Positions 23,496 through 35,005 of a DNA stretch of 64,000 nucleotides are shown here, one piece after another. The DNA is from Saccopteryx bilineata (lineage: Eukaryota; Chordata; Mammalia; Chiroptera; Emballonuridae). The notes under the pieces were generated by a model. That model made no database searches. It was given only the letters and a program-made list of their open reading frames with translations, and was not told the origin of the DNA. The DNA is taken from assembly GCF_036850765.1 (NCBI RefSeq), contig NC_089498.1:56161795-56225794 (forward strand). Direction: 5' to 3'. Positions within the stretch are counted from its first letter, which is position 1; the number at the start of each line of letters is the position of its first letter. Position numbers and translations under genes: made by a program.

Positions 23496-23892
23496 TTCTA
23501 GATACTGGACAAAATCTAATGGCACACCTATTTTTAGATATTTGAACACTGAAATGGCAAAAACTAAATGAAAAATAAAATTGTATAAAAATAAAGGGAG
23601 AAAAAAACCCTAAAAATGTAATGGTCGAACTAGGAATACAGTATTTAATGTTTTAAATCAGTGAGTGTCAACCTTCTGTTGACAATTAAAACTATGTTCA
23701 ATAATTCTTTGTTTTCAAAATAAACTCAATTTTAGTTCCTATTAATCTAAATAAAGGTCATTTGGCATGTGTGTGAAGATACGTTAGAGAAAACAAAAGG
23801 ACAGAGGGGTAAAAATGGTCCATGAAATCAAATGGACAATTGAATACTACAATGACATAAGTCATAGAACCAACCTAAAGTTAATCAGTACA

Positions 23893-24048
23893 GCCACTCT
23901 AAATGTGGGTGACTCCAAGTCATAAGAGTTGGTTCATATAGAAACAGAACTGGAGAGAAGATAAAAATTTCCACTGATGTGGAAAAAAATGAGTGCTCAC
24001 TTCTTATGGTCTAACTTAAACTATCTGGAGAAAAAGAATAAATATAAA
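23893..24048. repeat. Right arm of the inverted repeat
   Basis: Reverse complement of 22471-22620. The loop is about 1.27 kb and contains an AC microsatellite and a SINE, which are later additions. A transcript through the region could fold into a long imperfect duplex. Confidence 0.8.
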
Positions 24049-24984
24049 GAGAATTTCCAAAAAGTTTCTCTATATCTTTAAAATATATAAATATATATTT
24101 TATTAATATTATGTAAGATTTTGGTCAATATCCCAATTCCTCTCTGACATTTAATATTTTACTATACTGGAAGTGGATGGAAATGATGCAATGGAACATG
24201 TAATGTTTATAAAGGTTTTAAAAATTTAGTTAAGAAATTAAGTTTCTGTGAGGAGAAAATTCATACTTTTCATGCAAAATATCTTCATAAGATACCATTT
24301 GTAACTCTAAGGGTAAATATATATTAGGTAATATGTATCAATCACCTTCCAGGTGAAATGATGAAACTGTGAGATTTTTTATTAGATTATATTTAGAACC
24401 AAAATTATTTTTGACAAAAAAGAAAAATGTATAAAAAAAAAGAAAAGTTTACAATTGTCCTTTAAAAAAAAGAAACAATGTTTTTACACAGTGGTAATAT
24501 TTTTTTCCTGATATGAGTTAGTGACATAATACATTATGTTACTTCTATGTTATAAATAAGAAGCATAATATATTATATATAATATTTCCTATTGTCACCA
24601 TTTGATGAGTAATTAAAAATCTATATAATAAAATGAAAGATGCATTTTTAAGACTATGATACTACCTAGAAACAGGCATAAATTATTATAAATTACAAAC
24701 TATCAGTAAGAATGACACTTATTTTATTAGTTTCATTACAGAAGAAAAGTTTACAGAAGAGAAATATATATTCAAAATAACTTTAAATTTATGTGGTATA
24801 ATTTTTTAGAGGTTTTATTTATAAATACATCACGTAGATAAAAAGGTAATTGGAGAATATTATCAGTCTCAACGTCTCTCTGGTTCAGAATAGCAGAATA
24901 TTTTCTCTGACTAGACATTAGGTAGATAATGAAGGGGAGACACAAAATTTTACATAAATATATATTCATTCATTTAGTTATTTT
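24049..24984. other. AT-rich DNA, nothing recognised
   Basis: Poly-A runs and TA-rich blocks only. Confidence 0.5.
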
Positions 24985-25095
24985 TTTATTGATAGCATTA
25001 ACTGAACTCCCATGTTGTTACAGGAATAGTGCTAGGCGCTAGGATACAGTGTCATGTCAGTTCTAACCCTCTGAAAAGCTGACGGGAAGATAAAC
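24985..25095 (+). mobile_element. Ancient L2-like repeat fragment
   Basis: 'aatagtgctaggcgctaggatacagtg' fits the widespread old repeat with the phrase 'tgctaggcactggggatacag'. Family assignment (L2 versus other) is unsure. Confidence 0.4.
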
Positions 25096-25857
25096 TCATA
25101 AGGACAATAAATTTGCTGGGAGAAAAACATCAGGGAAAAATAAAAAAGAAAGGAAGCAGAAGACAAGGAAAGTTTTCAATGTGTAATATAGATCTGATAT
25201 TTGTAAAAGAAGAAAGAAAAATGAAAAAAAAAACTGAACGGGAAAAGAATCAGAATGCAGTGCAGTTGGGGGAAGAAAAATCTCAGGAAGGCTGATGGAC
25301 AAAGAAAACCCAATAGAGGAGCCCTGCTCAGGCAGGAATGGCTTGGCTCTAGTTCCCACTGTCATCAATCACTGACAAGGAGCAGCTCAGGAAGAATATG
25401 ATTTTGACATGGGTGCTACCATAGATTCCAGAGTTTCGGGAGCTAGAACTTTATATTACACAGAATGTTTTCCCTTGGGGAGTACCAGAAAGGAGCCTTT
25501 TCATGGTTACCTTGGATGTACACAATAAAATTTCTACTCACAAGTTCATTGTACAGTAAGGGCAGCAGAAAAATACTTAGATTATAAACATAAGTATAGT
25601 TATCACTATAGTAAGATACTATGGTAATGCATGGCAGAGTTGCTTAACTCAGTTAAAAGAGAGTGGAAATTTTTAAAAAGTCTTCTGATAAGAGAAGGAA
25701 AAAGATATGACAAAATATTTAAGTATATAAAGACTAAAGCATATAAAATGGAGAGGTGAGTTCTATGAATCACACATAGTTTTTCAATTCTGTATGACTG
25801 AATAAAAACATCAAATATCAAAGATGGTTTGAGATATATTTTTATGTCTTACACAGA
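25096..25857. other. Purine-rich then AT-rich DNA, no gene supported
   Basis: 25110-25260 is A/G-rich, which produces overlapping open frames on both strands with biased composition (K/E or S/F/L). No domain is visible. Confidence 0.5.
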
Positions 25858-26075
25858 GAGGTGGACTTTAAATTTCTTCCCTTTGAAGATGGACAGGACT
25901 TACTGATTTCCTTGACCAGTAAAATGGGGTTGATGTGACACTCTGGAATTTTTGAGGGTAAGCCTCATAAAAAAATAAATCATTGCAGATTCACCCAGTC
26001 TTTTGAAATGTTCACTCAGGGGGAAGTCAGTCACCTTGTGAGTGATTGCGCCACCTTGAGATAAGGAAGTTAGAA
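25858..26075 (+). mobile_element. MLT1/MaLR-like LTR fragment
   Basis: 'gtggactttaaatttcttcc', 'gatggacaggacttactgatttc' and 'ctcagggggaagtcagtcacc' follow the order of an MLT1-type LTR body. Ends not found. Confidence 0.5.
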
Positions 26076-26104
26076 AAGTACAAGCTAACAATGTAAAATG
26101 TTAG

Positions 26105-26335
26105 AAAGCTGGTGACAGATAAGGATAGGGAAAGACATAGAGATAGATGATAATGGATGATAGATGGATAGATAACAGATGATGATAGATAGATAGATGA
26201 TAGATAGATACTGAGATAGATAAATACTGAGATAGATATAGAGATAGATAGAAATAGAGATAGAGCTGATAGAAATAAAGATGATAGAGTTGGAGATTAA
26301 AGAAAGAAATAAAGATAGAGATTGATATCTGACAC
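26105..26335. repeat. Complex (GATA)n microsatellite
   Basis: Interrupted GATA/GATG/GAAA repeats over about 230 bp. (GATA)n tracts are usually length-polymorphic. Confidence 0.95.
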
Positions 26336-26603
26336 AAGCTGACCAGTGCTAGCTATTTAGCCATCCCAACTAAAGTGCCAGACGTGTTAGTTGGGTAGCC
26401 ATCTTATCACTTCAGCCCTAGAATCATCACCTGAAGAATAATGAGAAATCCAGGTGAAAGTAGACTGAGAATATGGCCATTTTTTTTCAAGTACCTTAGC
26501 TGAGGCTCCAGTCATCACAAAGAGAAGGAAACTCTCCCTGACAAGCTCTCCCAAAATTACTGACATATACAAATACATGTGCCTAATAAAATGATTTTTG
26601 TGG

Positions 26604-26965
26604 CACAGGCTAGTTGGCTCGGTGGTAGAGCATCGGTCCAAGGTATGGAAGTCAGGGTACACAGGAGAAGTGACCATCTGCTTCTCCACCCCACCCCTTT
26701 CTCTCACTCTGTCTGTCTCCCCCTCCTGAAGCCATTTTTCAAAAGGTTTGAGTGAGTTGGCCACGGGCACTGAGGATGGCTCCAAGGCCTTGCCTCAGGC
26801 ACTAAAATAGCTCCATTTTTGAGCAACGGAACAGTGGTTTCAGATGGGCAGAGCATCCCCTTGTAGGGGGCTTGCCAGGTGGATCTTGGTGGAGGTGCAT
26901 GCAGGAGTCTGTCTGCCTGCTTCCCTGCCTCTCACTTAATTAAAAGAAAATATAAAATAAAATAA
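26604..26965 (+). mobile_element. Old type A SINE
   Basis: Head GGCACAGGCTAGTTGGCTCG, B box lost, body recognisable up to 'ggaggtgcatgcaggagtctg' and an (AAAAT)n tail. The CTCF-like block has decayed (CCCCTTGTAGGGGGC). Confidence 0.8.
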
Positions 26966-27284
26966 AATAGTTGTTTCATGTTACAATGTGTTTTGGGGGT
27001 GGTGTGTCACACAGTATTAGATAGCTGAAGCAGAAATAATATTAAGAAGAAAATGTCTGAATGATCATCTAGGGCTACTTTGTTAAGGTCTTGTTTCTAT
27101 CCCAAAGTGTTTTACTTACATTCTGAAAGCAAAACAGAATGATTAAAAGATAAACAAGTATGACTGAGTCAGAGATATAAGTCTGAAAGGCCACTCTCTA
27201 GATAATTTACAGATAATAGAAGAGAAGGTGGTGAACAGTAAAAGGTAGAATACTCAGGAGTCTGTCCTTGTAACTATGGTTCAC
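26966..27284. other. Unrecognised DNA
   Basis: No feature recognised. Confidence 0.5.
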
Positions 27285-27720
27285 TGTATGAAAGGCACTA
27301 CGTTGGGAGCCATTGTGGAAAACAGAGGTCAGTGATAAAGTTTCTGCCAGCAAAGAGCTTACATTTTAGTAAAAGTGCACAGCACATCTCTTCATGAGTA
27401 CTTCTTGCAATTTTTGGGAAGGTGTAAAGGTCATGAGAGGAGATAAAATGAACTGTGGGAAATCAAATGTTTAATCACTATCCCTGAAACTAATAGAATA
27501 TTGTATGCCAACTGTAATTGAAAAAAAGTTTGTAAAACAGAACTCAGGGATTAAAATAAATTAGAAAAGGTAGGAGACAGTAATCATTCTGGAGAAAGTA
27601 GAATGTGTGAAGTGGGGCTTGAAGAATGGATAGGATAACGACAGGTGGAATTAGAGAAGCAAGGAAAATGAAAGACATAAAGCAGTAGAATCAAAGAGGG
27701 CTTGGAATCCAAAAAATAAA
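27285..27720 (+). mobile_element. Ancient L2-like repeat with L1 3' tail piece
   Basis: 'aggcactacgttgggagccattg', 'agcttacattttagta' and 'gaatggataggataacgacagg' follow the order of an old dispersed repeat (probably L2). A piece at about 27475-27535 ('cctgaaactaatagaatattg') resembles an old L1 3' end. Confidence 0.4.
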
Positions 27721-28239
27721 ACACTACACTCAGCAACGCTAACCTTTTTAATACATTGATAAGCAAAGGATTAAAACTAGAGAAGCTAAAATATAAAAAA
27801 AATATTACATTAAAATAACAATTGATGACACATATTTCTATCTACTCATTTTTACTTTAAAGGCTAAATAAATACAGCCACAATTCAGTTTGCTGACAAA
27901 GAACTGACATAACCTAATTAGGGAAGAACAAGTTTTTTTTTTTCCTATGCCAGCACACTTTCAAATTATTCATACTAATAAATTTCAGTGATTAAATTCT
28001 TAAAACATTGTTTCTAATAGGATCAGCAAAAAAATAGAAGTCTAATGTATTTTCAGGCAGCTTAAGTCAACTTTAATTGTTTATATCCATTTAAATATAC
28101 TTGAAAATATTATAAAACAAAAAATGATATACTCTTGGCTAAAAGAAAATCAATAGAACAGAATTAAAAATCAACAATTTTTGAGAAGAAGATACATTGA
28201 TTAATTATCATAAATATTTTCTTTCTAACTTAAAATAGT
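27721..28239. other. AT-rich DNA, nothing recognised
   Basis: No feature recognised. Confidence 0.5.
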
Positions 28240-28643
28240 TGAAGGATTACGGAGGTTCAGAATGAGCCACCCCCAGATGTGCCTCACTTGTATTCAGGTT
28301 ACTTTAATTTACAGGCAATTTAAGCCTCAGGCTCATGAGATACTTATTCACAACCCCTTAACTTAAAGGTTTAGTCTCATTATCACCTTGCACTGACCCT
28401 TTCAAGCTCCCCAGGTGCATTGCCTCATTCCTAGCTCAGAATGTCATATATCTCAGTCCCCTTCCTGTCTTGAAACCTCTTATGACTGTATGGTCTTCGA
28501 ATCTCTCATGTATGCTGGGTTAACATAGATAGGTATGTATTAAATTGGGCTATTTTCTATTGCTGATCTGTCTCATGTTTACTTGATTATTAGACCAGCC
28601 AGAGAAACCTTGAAAGTGGAGGAAAGTTTGTTCCTCCCCTACA
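28240..28643 (+). mobile_element. Solo endogenous retrovirus LTR
   Basis: It begins TGAAGGATTACGGAGG and ends TTCCTCCCCTACA, i.e. the TG...CA ends of an LTR of about 404 bp. The 3' part ('tgctgatctgtctcatg', 'attagaccagccagag', 'ggtggagga'-like) is the U5 type of an ERV family widespread in mammals. No gag/pol/env sequence or second LTR is nearby, so it is a solo LTR left by LTR-LTR recombination. A TSD is not clear. Confidence 0.75.
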
Positions 28644-28874
28644 ATAAGAAGTATAAGTTTGACACCAGAAATTACACCAGAGAGAGAGAGAAAGAGGAGG
28701 AGGATGAGGAGAAGCTCCTTTTCTTTATTTTTCTTTGCCTTTTAGTTTAACTAATATACTTGTCTTGGGCTGGTTGCACTGCATTTTTTCCTTATGATTT
28801 GAAATGATGTCTTTTGCCTTTTCAAACTCCTAAATAGATTGATTAGGTGATTTAAGCTCAAGATAGTCATTTCT

Positions 28875-29243
28875 GCCCTGGCCAGTTGGCTCAGTGGTAG
28901 AGCGTCAGCCTGGCATGCAGAAGTCCCGGGTTCGATTCCCAGCCAGGGCACACAGGAGAAGCGCCCATCTGCTTCTCCACCCGTCCCCCTCTCCTTCCTC
29001 TCTGTCTCTTTCTTCCCCTCCTGCAGGGAGGCTCCATTGGAGCAAAGATGGCCCGGGCGCTGGAGATGGCTCCTTGGCCTCTGCCCCAGGCGCTAGAGTG
29101 GCTCTGGTCACAACAGAGCGACGCCCCAAAGGGTCAGAGCGTCGCCCCCTGGTGGGCGTGCCGGGTGGATCCCGGTTGGGCACATGCGGGAGTCTGTCTG
29201 ACTATTTCTCCCTGTTTCCAGCATCAGGAAAAAAAAAAAAAAA
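28875..29243 (+). mobile_element. Type A SINE with 15-bp TSD
   Basis: AAAGATGGCCC subfamily with intact A and B boxes and an A-tail. Perfect TSD AAGATAGTCATTTCT at 28860-28874 and 29244-29258. One of the freshest copies here. Confidence 0.96.
29144..29157 (-). promoter_or_regulatory. CTCF-core-like block in SINE
   Basis: GCCCCCTGGTGGGC, identical to the blocks at 4167, 12369 and 58908. Motif match only. Confidence 0.45.
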
Positions 29244-29345
29244 AAGATAGTCATTTCTTAGGTATTAATGCTGTCAGTGAGGGGCAAAGGTAATTTGTTT
29301 ACAAAAAGTCAGCTGTTCAGTTACCCATTATTGTCAATTAATATA

Positions 29346-30185
29346 CAGGGGTTCCTCGGGTTACAACACAGTTTTATTTCTACAATAACATAGCCTAAAT
29401 TTTGTTGTAAGTCGAAAAACACCCTAGCCTAAGTCACTTACCTATCTTAACACAGTTGTAAAATCATAATCTAGAACATAAAAACACAACTAAGCCACAG
29501 AAAAAGGAAAAAAGACATAAATATACCGTACTGTACATTGTATTGTGGTAACAGAAAAAAATGACCAAAAAATGAGTGTAAAAAAAAAATTCCTTACCTT
29601 TATTTCTGTGACTAGCTTGCATCCTGAAAGGTGCAAGGGCATTAAAGGTGGGAGAGAGTGACCTATCGGGAGGAGGAAGCTGGAGAGGCAGGAGAACCTA
29701 AAGAAGGTGCTAGAGATACTGGGTCAGGTGAATCAGAATTGCCTAAGGAACATGCAAAAGATGCTGGAGATGATTATACCTGTACTACAGGTGTTTCATC
29801 TTGAGAAGCAGCTGATGTAAAGGGTTCAGGATCTGTAGCAGGCCTCTCTCCCTTCATAAAGACTTGCTCCGGGCTAGTCTGGAAGGTTGATGACTTCTTC
29901 GCTTCCAAAATCTGCCTGTAGCATTGCTAGGCATCCATCACAGCTCTGTAGACCTTACTGAATCTGTCATCGCTGGGGTCCTTTGCCTGAAATTTTGCCA
30001 ACTCATCTTCTACTATAGAGAACCTTCTGTGAAACCCTTGGTAGTAAATCTCTTGGGTTCTGGGGTTTCTATCTCTTCCTCTTCAATCAGCTGCTTCTCC
30101 AGCTGAATGAGATCCTTAGCAGATAGCTCATCTTCATGGAATGAGCATTGTAACCTTGAGACTGTTATAACTCGAGGACCCCCTG
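29346..30185 (-). mobile_element. Tigger-like DNA transposon with transposase remnant
   Basis: Ends CAGGGGTTCCTCGGGTTA and TAACTCGAGGACCCCCTG are inverted repeats. TA flanks the left side (29344-29345) and a mutated AT the right. The first 150 bp or so recur in the copy at 42217-42604, showing one family. The 840-bp body keeps the 3' end of the transposase gene on the minus strand. Confidence 0.85.
29888..30132 (-). pseudogene. Tigger transposase C-terminal remnant (TIGD1-like)
   Basis: On the minus strand one frame reads DELSAKDLIQLEKQLIEEEE and on through PEPKRFTTKGFTEGSL to a stop. A shift then continues VEDELAKFQAKDPSDDRF, VYRAVMDA, stop, QCYRQILEAKKSS. This order (acidic linker, PKRFTT, then a phrase like 'F.AQDP..ER..KV...V..A..CY..I...KK') is that of the C-terminal tail of Tigger transposases and the related TIGD1 proteins. 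The HTH and DDE domains are missing. At least two stops and one frameshift show it is dead. Confidence 0.75.
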
Positions 30186-30235
30186 ATGTAGGTAGAGAAG
30201 AGAATTGAGAACCAGTGCTAGAGGAATGCAGTATA

Positions 30236-30345
30236 TTATTTATTTTGAGAAAGAGAGAAAGGGAAAGGAGAGGAGAACAAAATGAGAAAGGAGAGGAGAG
30301 GAGAAGGAAAAAGAGAGGAGAAGAAAGAAAAGGTATTATTACTTT
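30236..30345. repeat. Purine-rich (GAGAG/GGAGA) tract
   Basis: About 110 bp almost free of pyrimidines on the plus strand. Such mirror-like purine tracts can form triplex DNA. The open frame across it is low-complexity. Confidence 0.85.
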
Positions 30346-30937
30346 AGGGTGTTCTGTATTTTTTCCACCCTCAGACTCAATGAATTTTTATTTGCTCTAA
30401 TCTTCTCTTTAAGTTCTGGCCTATTATACTACAACATAGAAATTCCTCTTTATTTTCTTGTTGTTATTCTATGGCCATATTGCAACTGTTTCTCTATCTC
30501 TAGCACAATTTTTTGGAGAGAATGATTAAATGAATGAGTGTACATCTCTTAATCTAACATATTCTACCAACCATAGTGTCATATTTCTATTTTTTACCCA
30601 TCTAATTTTAGTGTTGTGAAAATGATGAGTTGTAACGGTCATTTCTAATTCAAGGACACACCAGTGATACTTTCATAAAAAGCTAAAAAGATTCTTTTCT
30701 ATTCATAAAATCACCATTATGATTTTTCCCCTGGAAAACAATAAAAAATTTATGGCTTTTTTGAAAATGTTCCACCACCTGGGGCTGTGACTCAGCATAC
30801 GTCCTCTGTACTTTCAGCAGGTCCCTGAGCACAAATGTCTGTGAATCTTATATTGGAATACTAAATTAAATGTAGGTATGGATTATAATGCTAAGTGTCT
30901 AATTTTATATAGTCTTACTATTAGTTAAAATTTATAA
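30346..30937. other. AT-rich DNA, nothing recognised
   Basis: No feature recognised. Confidence 0.5.
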
Positions 30938-31345
30938 AAACATTTGGTACATATATACTATGGAATACCACTCAGCCATAAGAAATGATGACATCGGATC
31001 ATTTACAATAACATGGATGGACCTTGATAATATTATACTGAGTGAAATAAGTATATCAGAAAAAACTAAAAACTATATGATTGCATACATAGATGGGACA
31101 TAAAAATGAGACTCAGAGACATGGATAAGAATGTGATGGTAACGGGGGGGGGGGGAGGAGAGGGAGGGAGTGAAGGAAGGGGCGAGCACAAAGAAAACCA
31201 GATAGAAAGTGATGGAAGACAATTTGACTTTGGGTGAGGGGTATGCAGCATAATCAAATGTCAAAATAATCTGGAGATGTTTCCTCTGAACATATGTACC
31301 CTGTTTTATCAATGTGACCCCATTAAAATTAATTTTAAAAAAAGA
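30938..31345 (+). mobile_element. 5'-truncated young-type L1 3' end
   Basis: Sense L1 from the ORF2 terminus ('atatactatggaataccactc') through a G-rich 3' UTR (poly-G at 31143-31154) to an A-tail near 31345. It is nearly identical by eye to the copy ending at 37665, so both belong to one L1 subfamily. Confidence 0.85.
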
Positions 31346-31479
31346 AAACTACCCTTTAAAAAAATTTACAGAAACAAAACCTTTGGCCCTGCTATAATTT
31401 AAATTAGACAGCATAAAAAATATTAAATTGATTATTTCACTAAATATGTTCTCAATAAAACAAGGAAATATACAAGCTA

Positions 31480-31589
31480 TGGCAAAAGTAGGTATACAGT
31501 TGTTAATATGTAAAACAGTTTATTCCTATATTATTTATTCATTATTGTATAATTTCCCATACAACTATAAACCTATCTGCCCCACCCTA
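31480..31589. mobile_element. Second palindromic mariner-type MITE
   Basis: The left end GGCAAAAGTAGGTATACAGTTG-like arm is mirrored by CAACTATAAACCTATCTGCC at the right. The 110-bp unit is an AT-rich imperfect palindrome. Arm sequence and size resemble mariner-derived miniatures such as human MADE1. A TA target is not clear. Confidence 0.65.
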
Positions 31590-33694
31590 AACATCTGCTA
31601 TATACTCACTTCAAGAAAAATGCAACTTAAAAAGAAAAGTAAGTTTCACATCATTCCACAGGAATATTTACCATCTTTATAATCTTATCGTCTTTTGTTT
31701 TACATATATCACGAACGATTGCCTCCACTTAGATATACATCTTGATGTTCAAATTTGTAAATGTCATTTAAACAAAGACAGATGATCTTCCTTTCAATAT
31801 TTGAGACAAAAGATTTTATATTAAATCCTGTGTTCATTAGAAGACTGGTTTACATGATAACATCTTGACACATTTTGAGTGTAGGAAAATCTTGGCACAC
31901 ACCTCATACATGAAAGAGAGGGTGCAACATAACAAACACCTGAGTAATATTTGAAGCACACAGTTTGCAACACACCATCGAAAGCTAATGTGCAATAGCA
32001 TTGCACTAACTTTAGTGCCGTTTTAACTTCAAAATAGCAAAATTTCTTTTTTTGTCTTTTATAGCTATTATGAAAATAAAGGCTATCTGCAGCAAGGTTT
32101 TATGACAGTAGGTTACACACAGAACATTTAAATCATAAGAATGAATAACGTGCAAAATTTAATTCAGCTGACTATTCCTTATTCTTTCAATGACTGTCGA
32201 CAATAGCAATTTTATTGTTACCTAATGCAGCTTACAATTTTATGCATTCTACACGAATACATGCTTTTAGCAAAGGCTTTATATAATCCATTGTAATATT
32301 TTATAATAGCTAAAAAGTATATAATATTTGAATCTAATACTGAGTGCTTCACTTGTTCTATATACTAATATTACTATTTGAGAGAAAGTTATGTAGCCTT
32401 TAAAATGACCTTGCAAAGGATGTTTTAGTGATATATTCTCAGAACAAATTGATAATATTGAAGGTAAGAAAGATAGGTCTCAAACCAGTATAATTTCAAT
32501 CTGTGGAGATAATAAAATAATATATAAATAAATAAAAGATTGGAAAACTAAATACTATTAATGTAACTGTAAAAAATTCTGAGAGGCATTACCGAGGTTT
32601 GATTTTATTATTTGTAATTTTCAATGTTTTCTAATTTTCTAAGAGTAAGTTTTCACAGTGAATTGAAGAATAATCCTATTTTAAAATTATTCATAAATAT
32701 GAAATTAGAATTAAACCTTTTCTTTAAATTTAAAAACCTTTGAAGTAATAAAATCTCCACTTTTCCATTATTTATGTAAATATATAGCATGCCTTTGCCA
32801 ATATTTCTTTAGTATCTGAATAGCTTTCCACATTTAAATAACTTTACATATAAAGCTCATAATTAAAAGTCAAGTAAAAATAAAAAGTAGTTATCCATGT
32901 GTAAACATTTAGTTTTAAAAGCATAAATATGTTTCTTTCCTTATATCTTTATTCAGTTTTCTTTACAGTCAGACTTTTATAAAGAAGGCTTTCTTAATTT
33001 AATAGAAAAGATTTGCGAGGGGTCAATCTTAAGGTTCATGTGAATAAGAAAGATGTTTACATATTCTGTTTATTGGAAACTATTTTCACACTTTTTAAAA
33101 ATAAAAATTTACCTATTTAAAGATTTAAATGTACTGCCAAAATTTCTGCAATAATAAAATATTCTATGCAATTGTGAAGAAAAACTAAAAGCACATTATT
33201 AGTTCAAGCTGTTCTATGTGGGATAAAAGAAAAATTCTATTATAAACATGAACATTTACCATAAATATAAGCTTAATTCCTACCTTTGTGTTCCTAATAA
33301 AAGCCTGAGAAAGTTTTCAAATATAAGCAATAATTGGCACATCATAATTTCAAAAAGGTATTTAATATTATTGTTGCAATTGGTTAAAAAAAAGTTTTTG
33401 TTTATAAATGTATTCTTTAAGAATTAGTGAATTCCATTTGAAATATGCTTTAAAAATATTAATGAATGTATAACATGCATAAACTATATAATGTAAGACC
33501 TGCAATTTTAAATTAGAAGGACATGAACTAAAAGAGAAAAAGAACAAATTAATTTTTACACCAAACAAGATTTCTTTCTGCAAATCTAAAGAATATTGAA
33601 AAATGTTTATATCCTTAGGAAGCACTTAAGATTAAATTTGTTATCAGTGTAATTTTGTGAGAAATTATACCAATAACTTTAGTTATTTAATTAA
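31590..33694. other. AT-rich DNA, no feature supported
   Basis: More than 2 kb without recognised repeats. A slightly more GC-balanced block at about 31820-32020 has an open frame of 61 codons on the minus strand with no recognisable motif. Confidence 0.5.
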
Positions 33695-34017
33695 AATAAA
33701 AAGCATCTAAGGAAAGAAATAAGCAAATAAGAAAACATAAAGAGCTAAAGAAACCTTCAACAAAAGAAACAGGCTACCAACAAAACGGGAAAGTATATGT
33801 CCTTGCAAATGATACCTCAAAGAAGGGGCTAATATCCAAAATATATAAAGAACTCTAACAACAACAAAAAAACTAACAACAACAAAAAAAATCAAACAAC
33901 CCAACTAAAAAAAGGAGCAGAGGACCTTAACAGACACTTTTCCCAAGAATACATACAGATGGTGAACAGATATATAAAAAAGATGCTCAACTTCACTAGC
34001 TATAAGTGAAATGCAAA

Positions 34018-34166
34018 CAGAGGTAGATTTAACGGTGGGCACACCAGGCGCAAGCCCTGGGCCCTGACTTCTGAAGGGCTCCGCAAAACTTCAACTTTAT
34101 ACTTTTTTCTAACATAAGGGGCCCAATATTTTCTTCTGCGCCTCAACTGACCTTAATCTGCCTCTG
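34018..34166. mobile_element. 149-bp hAT MITE inside L1, perfect 8-bp TSD
   Basis: Ends CAGAGGTAGATTTAA and TTAATCTGCCTCTG are inverted repeats. AATGCAAA flanks both sides (34010-34017 and 34167-34174). Removing one TSD and the element restores the usual L1 phrase at this place, so the boundaries are exact. GC-rich centre, no coding capacity. Confidence 0.95.
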
Positions 34167-34184
34167 AATGCAAATCAAAACCAC

Positions 34185-34268
34185 AAAGACACTAGAATGT
34201 ATGTAAGCACAATAAATAAATAAATACATACATACATACATACATACATACATAAATAATAAATACAG
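34185..34268. repeat. Insertion with (ATAC)n/(AAAT)n microsatellite in L1
   Basis: L1 sequence breaks after 'aaaaccacaa' and resumes with 'accacaatgagatacc'. The roughly 80 bp between consist of a short unknown piece and AAAT/CATA repeats. The repeated ACCACAA looks like a small TSD, so this is a short insertion whose tail expanded. Confidence 0.65.
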
Positions 34269-35005
34269 ACCACAATGAGATACCATCTCACACCTGATAG
34301 AATGGATATTCTCAATAAGACCAGAAATAACAAGCACTGGAGAGAATGTAGAAAAAGGGCGATCTTTGTACACTGCTAGTGGGAATATGAATATGAATAG
34401 GTGCAGCAATTATAGAAAACAGTGTGAAAGTTCAGCAAAAGTTAAGAATAGAGCCACCAAATGATCCAACAATCCCTCTTTTGGGCTTCTATCCAAAAAA
34501 TTTGAAAATGTTGTTCAGAAAGATATATGCACCATTATGGTCACTGCAGCATTATTCGTAGTAACCAAGAAATGGAAACAACTTAAGTATCTTTTGATTG
34601 ATGACTGGACTGGATAAAGAAGAAAAGCTATATATAATGAAATACTGCCATTTCAAACAACATTGATGGATCTTCAGAGTATCATGCTAACTGAAATGTC
34701 AGACAAAAAAGGACAAAACCATATGATTTCATTCATGTGTGGTATATAAAACAAAAAACAAGTGAATGTATACAACAAACAAACTCATAAACACCGGCAA
34801 CAGTGATCACCAGAGAGGAAGGGTAGTGGGGGAAGGATGAAGAGGGTAAAGGAGGTCAAATATATAGTGATAGACGGAGACTAGACTTTGGGTTGTGAGT
34901 ACACAATGCAATATGCAGGTGACGTATTTAGAATTGTATACCTCAAATTTATGTAATGTGATTAATGTTGCCCCCCCAAAATTAATTTTAAAATATAAAT
35001 AAATA

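Larger units (their letters stand above)
33695..35005 (+). mobile_element. L1 ORF2 3' part and 3' UTR
   Basis: Sense L1: 'aagaaacaggctaccaac' through 'gatgctcaacttcactagc', 'ccacaatgagataccatctcac' and 'gtacactgctagtgggaat' to a 3' UTR and A-rich tail near 35005. Interrupted by a hAT element (34018-34166) and a microsatellite-bearing insertion (34185-34268). Not coding. Confidence 0.85.
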
